From: Theropithecus gelada
Lineage: Eukaryota > Chordata > Mammalia > Primates > Cercopithecidae
Assembly: GCF_003255815.1 (NCBI RefSeq)
Contig: NC_037670.1
Location: 29,434,981 to 29,498,980 of the forward strand
Length of the DNA: 64,000 nt
Direction of reading: 5' to 3'
Part shown: in pieces, positions 25,201-37,300 of the stretch
Numbering within the stretch: the first letter of the stretch is position 1
Layout: each line of letters begins with the position of its first letter
The notes under the pieces: generated by a model
Told to the model about the DNA's origin: nothing
The model's input: only the letters and a program-made list of their open reading frames with translations
Database searches by the model: none
Made by a program: the position numbers and the translations under genes

Positions 25201-28200
25201 ATTTACCTAAATCACAGTTATAACTCTAAGCTACAAAATTATACTATAGTCTTTTTACCTCAGCCTTTGAAGTGTTTTCCCAAAAAAGAATTTCATAAAT
25301 CAGTGGATAATCCTGGATCACAGGCTTGTTTTCAGACCATTTTGGAGCACCGATAGAGATATGTAATGAATCACTAAGGGATCTAATGTTAAAGACTGGA
25401 GGAAGCAGGGAAGCTAGAAAAATTTGTAAAGAAATAATGTTCAATTAGAAAAACAATTTTAAGAACTTGTACCAAATCAGAGAATTACAATCTCCAGTAA
25501 AAACTACTGCCTTACCTTGTATTTCAGTATCAAACTTTATCTCTTCAGACCAAAAAGACGTGTTATTTCCATCAGATGCTTGTACGCGGAGAAGGTAAAT
25601 TCCTTTTTGGAAAGTGTTTTGAGGAAAGACACACTGGGTAGTTGTGACATTTTCGCAGTCAGGTATTTGTTTCCATTTATACAAATGGTTTCCAGGATTC
25701 CTTTTTAAAAAGGCACTTTTAAGACAAACAATTTTTAAACTCAACCACAGATTAATTCAATAGATATTTATTAAGTATGTACAATATGCCAGACACTGTG
25801 TTGGGGGCTCAGGTTACAGAAATAAATAGTAGCCACCCTCAGGAAACTCACAAACAATGGTGGAGATATGCATCTAACATAAAAGAAAGCCAAACATTGT
25901 TCCACACTATGATCACGCTGTGCTCTGCTGCAGGTGGCTTATGTCAATGTGCAAGAACATCTGTTAGTTAGAATTTCCAGGAATGCTGCAAGCTGGTTTT
26001 TTTTTTTTTTTTTTTTTTGAGACCGAGTCTCGCTCTGTCACCCAGGCTGGAGTGGAGTGGTAGGATCTTGGCTCACTGCAACCTCCGCCTCCTGGGTTCA
26101 AGCAATTCTCCTGCCTCTGTCCCCCTGAGTAGCTGGGATTACAGGCACACACCACCAGACCTGCCTAATTTTTGTATTTTTAGTAGAGACGGGGTTTCGC
26201 CATGTTGGCCAGGCTGGTCTCGAACTCCTGACCTCAGGTGATCCACCTACCTCGGCCTCCCAAAGTGCAAACTGGTTTTTAAACAAAAACCATTATTAAA
26301 AATTAAGTTATAAAAATTTGCAAATCAAAATTGTTTTAAAGACAGAGGTGATAAATAAATTCATCTTGTCCTAACTATTTTACTACATTTTATTGTCTAA
26401 GCTCTTGGGGCTATCTTTATCTATTGTAGCTATACGACAGTGGTGTGCTACTGTGCATATCTTCCCAACTCCATGTTCAGGGACATCAGGCTGGTGGCTT
26501 GAAAGTGGCCATGGTGGGAATATTTATATCACGAAAATCAGCAAACACTACAAAATAGGACTTTTTCTTTCTGGAAAGCCAGTTGCTAAACATGCGCCAG
26601 CATACCAGAGGATAAGTACCAAAATAGAGACACACTGCAGGGTTATGAGAGCAAGTATAAGTACGAGACTAAAGAGGTTCAGTAACTTGCCCAGGAACCA
26701 GGAGCTAAAAGCACCTCAGTTCAAGCCCAGAACTCTAACAGCCTCCTGACTGGTTTCCTTGTCTCTCTCTAGTGTCTTCTTCTTAGTCCACTCTCCCATA
26801 TACCACATTGCCATGCACACCTTCCTCAAATCCAGAGCGCAGGTTACCCATCACCCCAACACAAAATCCCCAAAAGCCTGCAGGACAACCTGAGGTTGAC
26901 CCTAATCTTGTCCCATTCTACTTATTCAGCTTTCTTCCCATTGCAACCTGGTGTCCAAATGTTCTGCTACTCTAGAAGGACATCCTTCCCACTGAAGAAG
27001 GCAAAATTCCGAGATGGCCCCCAAGATTCCTGCCCCCTGGTGTACACATCCTGTATAATCCCCTCCTCTTGACTGTGGGCAGGACCTGTAAATACGATGG
27101 AGGCCCTCCTCTCATAATGAGGTTACATCGAGTGGCAGAAGAAAAGCCATTTCACAGATGTAATTCAGGTCCCAAATCAGTTGAATCAAACGAGAGACTA
27201 TTCTGGGTGGGCCTGACCTAATGAGATGAGCCCCTTCAAAGAGGATTTAGCCAGGCGCGGCGGCTCATACCTCTGATCCCAGCACTTTGGGAGGCTGAGG
27301 TGGGCGCGGCGGCTCACACCTCTGATCCCGGCACTTTGGGAGGCTGAGGTGGGCGGATCACTCGAGGCCAGGAGTTTTCTTTTTTTTTTTTTTTTTTCTG
27401 AGACGGAGTCTCCCTCTGTCGCCCAGGCTGGAGTGCAGTGGCCGGATCTCAGCTCACTGCAAGCTCCGCCTCCCGGGTTCCCGCCATTCTGAGGCCAGGA
27501 GTTTTCAAACAGCCTGGCCAACATAGAGAAACCCTGTCACTACTAAAGATACAAAAAAACTGGCTGAGCGCGGTGCCTCATGCCTGTAATCCCAGAATTT
27601 TGGGGGGCTGAGGCGGGTGGATCACCTGAAGTCAGGAGTTCGAGACCACCCTGGACAACATGGTAAAACCCCGTTTCTACTAAAACTACAAAAATTAGCT
27701 GGGTGTGGTGGCGCACACCTGTAGTCCCAGCTACTCGGGAGGCTGAGGCAGACAGAAGAATCACTTGAACCCAGGAGGCGGAGGTTGCAGGGAGCTGAGA
27801 TTGTGCCCCTGCATTCCAGTCTGGGCGACAAGGTGAGACTCCCTCTCAAAAAAAAAAAAAAAAAAAAGGATCTAGAGGTCAGACTCTCCCTCCCTGATAG
27901 TCTCTTACGAAGTGAGCCACTATGAGTTCTAGAAATAAATTCTGCCAACAACATGTGAGCTTGGGAGCAGCCCCCGAGTCTTGTATGACTGACTGACTCC
28001 TTGACTCCTTGACTGCTTAGCAGAAGACCCAGCTAAGCCACGCTTGGACTCCTGAGTCACAGAAACTTTGAGACAATAAATAGCTGTTTAAGTTGCTAAG
28101 TCTGTGGTAATTTGTTACAGAAACAGAAAACATCTAATACTTGTCTATTTGAAAAAAATCGGAATTAACAATCAAGGCCTTGTTCCTACCTCATCTCTTT

Positions 28201-31200
28201 TCTTATGGCTTCTTTGGTCTCTTCAGCCCCTATTCACCTTTACATTTTCAATTTCTGCAACCCTTATAATTTGTATACCACTCTTTAGTCTGAAACCATA
28301 CAACACTTTGCAATGTCCGCTAACTGCTTTCGATTTCTAGAACCGTGTGTTATTCTGTTGACTCTTTCCATTTCTTCAGTGCTTTGTACAATATGCTAAG
28401 TGCCCCAAAGCAGCTTAGAGATCAGCCATCAGAAATACCGCTCATTATCTATTTGGTGACCCTATTATTTATTCACTTCTGAAAGTTAGGTATACACAAA
28501 AGATTACTGAACAGTCTGCTAATTGGTTTGTGAGGTTATATATGCACTGTGGGGCACATATGCACATAAATGCATTTCCATTCTACTGGTCACCCTTGGT
28601 TCAAAATGAACACTAAAAGACAGAGAGAAATTGATCATAGCAGTACTAACACTTCCCTTCTCCCTCATTTTTTCTGTTTCTTTCTAGTTTCTTCTGACTT
28701 TTCCTTTCCTGTCTTAGCTATACTTGCCTTTGCTCTCTACTCCTCTGCCACCAATGTATATCTTTCTTTCCATTTCTTTTCTCCCCATAACCCACTTTTC
28801 CTTCTACTTAATTTTCCTCTTCTCTTTTTTCTCTCTATTCATCTCCTACAATTTTCCAATCAGTATAAACTACATGCAGTTCTCTTTTATCAGTTTTGTT
28901 AAAATTTTAATGTTTAGAGATGGGGGTCTCACTATGTTGCCCAGGCTGCAGTGCAGCGGCTACTTGCAGGTGTGATCATAGCACACTGCAGCCTCAATTC
29001 CTGGTCTCAAGTAATCCTCCTGCCTCAGCCCACTGAGTAGCTGGGACTATAGGCATGCGCCACTGCACCAGGCCAGTTCTCTTTCATTTATGCAGTGCCT
29101 AGACTTCATCCGTGTTTAGCTAGCCTCTGCTCAACCACATAGAACACAGTTCTTTCCAACTTTCTTTCCCACTGAAGTAACTACCACAAAATTTTGTCAA
29201 AACCACTGAAGTAATAAAGAAATGAGGAAGGCTAATTTTTTGGATTGAACAAGTGAGTGGACTGAGATCATTTTAAGGACTCATGGAAGAAGAGAGTTCT
29301 TAAGAAAAACATCAGGGTCAAGGGTCAAGTGTTCCAGATTGTGGAAATAACACATGCAACTAATCACATTTTTTTTTTTCTTAAGCCAGTAAGAACCCCA
29401 GATATTAGAATCCATCTATTTTACAAGTGAAGAAATTGAGGCCCATGGAGGTTAAGCGATTAGCTCAGTGTCATCCAGTCAGTTACTGGCTGAACTGGGG
29501 TTAGAAATGAGATTCCTCATGTTTCCAATATATCGTACCCACCTCCCAGTTGGTCATTCTGTGTGCAAGGACCTGGTTGGTGACTGAAGCAGAGTGAAAA
29601 GAAGCATAATCAAAACAAACTGGGCAAAAGGAAATTTATAGAATAGAACTTACTGGAGCCACTGAACTTGAAAGGTCATGTTTGCATACGTATAATCCCA
29701 CTTAAGAACATAGTTCTGATTTTGAACAATGACTTCTATATTTTCTGGTGGAGGTAGTTCATTTTCAACTAGAAGCCAAAGAACAGATTAAAAAAAAGCA
29801 TACATTTTTACTCAAGTGAGATAACTGGCAAGAAGATAAAGGCTCACATTTTATCATTATAAGGTAATAGTTAAGGACGGTTTGTATTCACACTGTGTAA
29901 TACTATGCAGCCATTTGAAAGACGACAGGCCAGGCGCAGTGGCTCACGCCTGTAATCCCAGCAATTTGGGAGGCTGAGGTGGATGGATTACCTGAGGTCA
30001 GGAGTTCAAGACCCGCCTGGTCAACATGGTGAAACCTCGTTTCTACTAAAAATACAAAAAGTAGCCGGGCATGATGGCACACCCCAGCTACTCGGGAGGC
30101 TGAGGCAGAAGAATCGCGTGAACCTGGGAGGCAGAGGTTGCAGTGAGCCGAGATTGAGCCACTGCACTCCAGTCTGAGCAACAGAGTGAGACCCTGTCTC
30201 AAAAAAAAAAAAAAAAGAAAAAAAAAGAATGCAACAGATGGCTAAGATCAAATGAAGAATGTAACAGATCTGTATTGACTGATATAGAATGATATCCCCA
30301 ACAAACTGGGTTAAGTAAGCAAGCTGTAAAGTACAACTAGTAAGATTTTATTTTGTAATTTAAAAAACAAAACCCAAGAAACTATGGGTCTGTATATATG
30401 CTTACATAAGCCCTGAAAAAAAGTTGTGAAAGGATATACACAAACTGCCAAGCAATGCTTACCTCTGGTGAGTGGAATTGGGGATAAGAAGGGAGGGGGA
30501 AAAGACTTCACTTTAAACCCTTCTGTAATGTTTGATTAAAAAAATAAAGCAGATGAAATTTACAATTAAAATAAACAAATCCCAGCTCCTGTCCCTGACC
30601 TTAATTATTGGAAAGATGTTACTGACTAAATATATCAGGATGCTTTCCTATTTTAACATCCCACGTACAAAGGTATGCTTGCTGGAAGAATAACTTGTCT
30701 ACCAGCAACTACTTCCCCTCCTTTTCTTCCCATTTGCAGAACTCATATTCAGCTACCTCCCGCTTTATGTGGATTCTGAACAAATGAAAAGTTTTGTCAT
30801 TACAAAATATTTGAACTTTTTTTTTTCTAAGAAGGAGTCTTACTCTTTGTCCGACTTGCTCCCCACTGGAGTGCAATGGTGTGATTTTGGCTCACTGTAA
30901 CTTCCACCTCCCAGGTTCAAGGGATTCTTGTGCCTCAGCCTCCAAGTAGCTACGACAACAGGCGGATGCCATCACGCCCAGCTAATTTTTTATTTTTAGT
31001 AGACATGGGGTTTTCCCATGTTGGTCAGGCTGTTCTCGAACTTCTGGCTTCAAGTGATCTGTCTACCTCAGTCTCCCAAAGTGTTGGGATTACAGGCGTG
31101 GGCCACTACGCCCAGCCTGAACTTTTAAGTAGAATTAATTTTCATTACTATTTGAGACAAAAATCCCAAATAACATTTATTTTGCTTATGTAAATGTTAC

Positions 31201-34200
31201 AATGTTTTAAACATGTATCAACCTATCATGTAAACTTCAGCAATATGGGAAAGATGCCAAAATTGACAATTTGTATATATACTTATTGAAACGAAAACAA
31301 AACACCTTCCTTACCTGTGGTCTTTATACAATGCACTGGACTATAGACACCAATTTTCCGTGACGTAAGTAGTGCTGCTTTAACTTTTAAACAATAAGTC
31401 GTCTCTGGTGAGAGTTTAGAAATTTTATGTCTGGAATAAATATTTACAATCCTTTCCTATAATAAAAATATAAGTTACTTCTTTAAAAAAGTATAAAGTC
31501 AAATTTTAGGATTAATTCACCTAATTTTAATAAAAATATAAGTTGCTTCTTTAAAAAAGTATAAAGTCAAATTTTAGGATTAATTCACCTAATTTTTCTC
31601 TCACATCGATTAAACAAAGGTAAAAACAATGCTTACTTCTACACTTGAAGAGTTTTTCCAGATAACTAAGCTATATGTAAAGCTTGAACGATCCAAAGCC
31701 CACATGACACTATCTTCTGTTCCAGGAGGAGAGATGTATATCACTATTGCCTTATCTTCAGCTTCTAAATGTACTTCTGGAGGACCAATTTGAGCTGCAA
31801 AAAAAAAATCAAAACAGTTACTTTGGAACTTTATTAATATAACGCCAAAACCTTCATTCGACAAATAATTCTGAGCACTTACTATGTGCCTGCCACTTCT
31901 GGGAGTTAAGAGCACACAGATAGCACAGAAAGCTGTAAGATCACCAGTGGAGTGATACAGAAAGAGAAGAGGTTCAATGACTGAGCCCAGCAGCAGTCTA
32001 ACACTGAAAAGTCAGGAAGATGAAGCAATCAATGAGCAGGAGGAGAACCAAGAAAGAGCAGTGCCCTAGAGATCCAGTAAAGGGAAAACTGAGTGATGAC
32101 CACATCTGTGCTACTGAGGGATGAAGCCAGAAGAGGACTGGGAATTTGCTTGGTATTGTGGAGGCTGCTGTGACCTTGAGAACAGTGTTTTTTTTTGTTT
32201 TTTTTTTTTTTTTTGAGATGGAGTCTTGCTCTGTTGCCCAAGCTGGAGTGCAGTGGCACGATCTCAGCTCACTGCAAGCTCCGCCTCCCGGGTTCATGCC
32301 ATTCTTCTGCCTCAGCCTCCCGAGTAGCTGGGACTACAGGCATCCACCACCAAGCCCGGTTAGTTTTTTTCATTTATTTTTGTATTTTTAGTAGAGACGG
32401 TTTCACTGTGTTAGCCAGAATGGTCTTGATCTCCTGACTTTGTGATCCGCCCGCCTCGGCCTCCCCAAGTGCTGGGATTTCAGGCGTGAGCCACCGCGCC
32501 CGGCCGAAAAGAGTGGTTTTAATAGTGATGAGGAACAGCGTTTGAATGGAGTGGACTGAGAGGGAATGGGAAGGTAAGTAGTATAGAAACGGAGTACAGA
32601 TCATTCTTGGTAAAAGGCAGTGGTTCTCAAGCCTTTTGGTCTCAAGATCCTCATCTTTTTTTGAGATATGGTCTAGCTCTGTTGCTTAGGCTGGAGTGCA
32701 GTGGCACAAACACGGCTCACTGCAACCTTGATCTCCCAGGCTCAAGTGATCCTCCCTCTTCAGCTTCCTGAATAACTGGGACTACAGCTGTGCACCACCA
32801 TGCCTGGTTAATTTTTATATATTTTTTGTAGAGATGGGGTCTCACTATGTTGCCTAGGTTGGTCTTTAACTTCTGGCCTCAAGTGATCCTCCCACCTCAG
32901 CCTCCCAAAGTGTTGGAATTACAGGTGTGAGCCACTACACTCGGCTCCTTTACATTCTTAAAGGAATTACTGAGAATCCAAAACAGCCGTTATTTATGTG
33001 GGCTGTATCTTTTTATATTAGCATATTAAACATTAAAACTGGTAAAGTTTTCAATCCATTTTAACTAATTAATCCATTAAGAAATAACAATGGACTGGGC
33101 GTGGTTTCTCACGCCTGCAATCCCAGCACTTTGGGAGGCTGAGGTGGGCAGATCGCCTGAGGTTGGGAGTTCGAGGTCAGCCTGACCAACATGGAGAAAC
33201 CTTGTCTCTACTAAAAATACAAAATTAGCCGGGCATGGTGGCACATGCCTGTAATCCCAGCTACTTGGGAGGCTGAGGCGCGAGAGTCACTTGAACCCAG
33301 GAGGCAGAGGCTGTAGTGAGCCAAGATCGTGCCATTGCACTCCAGCCTGGGCAACAAGAGCAAAACTCTGTCTCAAAAAAAAAAAAAAAAAAAAGGAAAA
33401 AGAAATAACAATGATAAACCTATTTTATGGTAACAAACATTTGCCACAAGGAACATAAAACTTCAGAGTGGTGCTGTTTTACATTTTTTTCCAAATCTTT
33501 TGAATGTTGGGATTAATAAAGAAGGCAGATAAATTTCACATTGAGTTCTATGTTAATCAGTGACCATACCACCACATCACACATCAAACAGCCTCCTCTG
33601 GAAAACTCCACTGTGAATACAAGAAAGAACCAAAATAAAAAGGGCAAGTAAGTCTTAGATTTTTCATAAATATAGCTTTGTCTTTACGGCCCCCTGAAAG
33701 GGCCTTGAGGACCACTCTTTGAGAACCACTACTACAGGGAAAGCAGGAAAAATAGAGCCATAGCAGGAAGAAGATACAGGTTTAAGGGAATTTTTGTTCT
33801 TTTTAAAAGATGTTAGATTTTGCATCATGCAAATGAATGGCTTGGAAAGTGAACTGCTCTGGCGATATTTACTAAAGAATATAATTCAGCTAGCAACTTT
33901 TTCTTACCTTTGCGAAATGGTATAAATGAGTCAACCTCATACCATGAAGAAGTGTTTTCTTTTTCTGCTCTTATACGCAATTTAATTTCTTCATAAACGT
34001 TCAGCTTGAGCGAAGAAAAGTTGCATTTGGTACTAGTAATATTCTGACATCCAGGCAATTTTATCCAATTATCCATCTCAGGTCTTTAAAGTAAAAAAAA
34101 AAACAAATGAATGAGTGAGCAAATGTATAAATATAAGTGTCAAATACTTTATATTTACTGGTTTAAGAGTTATTTCTTAACTCTTAATAACTCTCGTTTA

Positions 34201-34339
34201 AGAGTTATTTCTATTTTTAGTTTAAGAGTTATTTCTTCTATTTGAGCTAATGTCCTATTAACATTTTAGGGTACACCCTTCCACTCTTTTTCAATGCATA
34301 TAAGCCAAGTTATTACTTATAAAATTGAATTTTAAAATA

Positions 34340-34370
<31 letters not shown>

Positions 34371-37300
34371 GAGATGGAGTTTCGCTCTGTCGCCCAGGCT
34401 GGAGTGCAGTGGCCGGATCTCAGCTCACTGCAAGCTCCGCCTCCCGGGTTCCCGCCATTCTCCTGCCTCAGCCTCCCGAGTAGCTGGGACTACAGGCGCC
34501 CACAACCGCGCCCGGCTAATTTTTTGTATTTTTAGTAGAGACGAGGTTTCACCGTGGTCTCGATCTCCTGACCTTGTGATCCGCCCGCCTCGGCCTCCCA
34601 AAGTGCTGGGATTACAAGCGTGAGCCACCGCGCCCGGCCAAAATACAGTTCTTTATATAATTTTTTGGGTGGTTGCTTTACGATTTCAAGGAAGCAGAGA
34701 AATAAATGACCTATAAGGTAAAAGTGGATTTAGTATGTTGGCTCTGTTAAAAACAGCTGTGTGACTTCTGTAAACTATTTTATGTTTCTGGATCTTATCT
34801 TCCTTATTGAAAGTTCGGAGCCTGGTCAACATAGCAAACCCTGTCTCTATGAGAAAAAAAAAAAAAGGCAAAGCAGGGTATGGTGGCATGTGCTCATAGT
34901 CCTAGCTACTAGGAAGGCTGAGGTGAGAGGGTCATTTGAGCACAGGGGTTCAAGGCTGCAGGCTGCCATAGGCTACGATCATATCACTGCAATCCAGCCT
35001 CAGCAACCGAGTAAGACCCTGTCTCTAATAAAATAAAATTAAATAGAAATTGGAGAATTGGATTGGATGATTCCTTTCTGACCTCCTCCTATGAATAGAC
35101 TTCCCTAAGAAAGACCTCGGAATCAGTATGGTTTCAGGGTTTCCACAGCCCTCTCAAAGACCATCCCTTCTGCTTGCCTGTCTCCGTAATTTCTTCTATT
35201 ACATCATCAGAAACCACTTAAAACGTTTACATAAACAAATTAATTTTTGGAAGTGGAACTGGCCAATCAAAAAGCTGAAGTGATTGATATTACCTTTTGA
35301 AAAAGGGGCAAACATGAAGAAATCAAGTGGGCAGGGGGTGCCTAAAGCAGAAAAGGACATGTTGCTCAGAAAGGGGAAGAGCTTGCAGGGAAAGTGAGGG
35401 ATAGAAATGAACTTAGTAGCTTTCTTTTTTTTTTTTTTTTTTTTGAGACAGAGTCTCACTCTGCTGCCCAGGCTGGAGTGCAGTGGAGCAATCTTGGCCC
35501 ACTGCAACCTCCACTTCCTAGGTTCAAGCAATTCTCCTGCCTCAGCCTCTCAAGTAGCTGTGATTACAGGCGTGTGCCACCACGTCTGGCTAATTTTTGT
35601 ATTTTTTCTTTTTTTTTTTTTTAGTAGAGATGGGGTTTTGCCATGTTGGCTAGACTGATCTTAAACTCCTCACCTCAGGTGACCTGCCCACCTCAGCCTC
35701 CCAAAGTGCTGGGATTACAGGCGTGGGCCACCATGCCTGGTCAATTTAGCAGATTTCAAAGCTTTTACCTATGTTAAGCCCATCAACTGTAAAAGTAGCA
35801 GGGAAACTATCTTCTGGGAAGGCACTTTTGTCAAGCCTAATTCATTAGCTGATTTATTTATTTTTAATAATATCACAGATGCCATTTTAAAGATGATTTA
35901 GATACTAGAAACTAGAAATAATACCAAAATAATTTTGCTGCTGAACCAAATACTAGTCTACCTTATTTTTCAAAACGGAAACATTTTAAAGAAATTACCA
36001 AAAATATACACTAGCATATGAAATACTTCATTGTTGGTCAGTTTTCACTTCCACTTTACATATCTGAGGCCTGAGATTAGAGCTGGCATTAAAAATATCT
36101 TAAACATTCTTGAAAAGGTTCCACATCAGAAACTATTTCTAAAAATCCAGAAACTCTTGTTATAAACAGAAAACCTTATCAAAAATTTGAAACTTAATAT
36201 AATTTCAACCCAACCTCACTGTTCACATCTGTCTTTCCTATTTCAGGAGATGCTGATGCATGCTCCATTAAAACTGTTTCACATCTAATCAAGATATTGC
36301 AGCAGAAGCTACTTTTATAGTTTCTTAAAAAAATCATTATTGGCTGGGTGCAGTGGCTCACACCTGTAACCCCAGCACTTTGGGAGGTGGAGGCGGGTGC
36401 AGCATCTGAGGTCAGGAGTTCAAGACCAGTCTGGAAAACATGGAGAAACCCCATCTCTACTAAATATATCATGGAGATAATAGGAAAGCCTGATCACAGG
36501 AAACCTCGTGGCCTATTCCAAGGTCTTGGATGGGCCTTTTGGAGTACTATGCCGTATCCTCAAGATACACCCTAGTTCATATCCCAACTTATATTGAAAG
36601 AAGCTGGAACACCCAGAGGAAAGAAGGAACGGCTATGGGTTAGAGATGCTGTCTACCACCTTCATCCCCAATTTTTTTGCTTCAACACCCAAAGATGTAT
36701 TTGACTAAGTCTCTACAGAAACAAAGTTAAAAATACTATGTAAAATAGGCATAACATTTCTAAAAAATAGAAAAACCAAATACTTTCCAAATCTGAAAAT
36801 TATGGTGCTAAACTTGTAAAAATTATTCAGGTCATTCTGACAAATCAGTAAGTAGAGTCACATACTTTTGATAATCGAATGAAAAAGTCACATTCCCGAC
36901 AGATCCTTCACTCCTGTTCCACCTCAGGATAAAGCTGTCATCTATGACGCCAACCTCTACTTTTTGAGGAGATTTTAGATTTTTCCCACCTATAAAGGCA
37001 ACAAGAAATAAGAACATTATATATAAACTGTATAGATATTCTAAATGTTACTCTATCCCTCACATCCCTGATTAAAGAATGAATACAGTAAAATATAACG
37101 AAGTATATTTTAAAAATCTAAAAAAATCTAATGATTGCTCCCAGCACAGGGATGCTGGTCATTACATTTCTGCATCTGAGAGAGCTGAAAACAGAGTTGA
37201 TTTTTTTTCCTTTTTGAAAAAGAGTTGTCTTTTAATTAAAAAACGAATGGTCTCTGCATGAAAATAGAATTTTTCTTGGCCTTATTAGTGACACTGATGA

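Larger units (their letters stand above)
27000..28140 (+). mobile_element. old MaLR-type LTR broken up by Alus
   Basis: 27000-27245 and 27870-28140 read as one decayed repeat, ending 'gtggtaatttgttacagaaac', a typical MLT1/MaLR-like 3' end. Three Alu insertions separate the halves. The subfamily is not certain. Confidence 0.5.
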
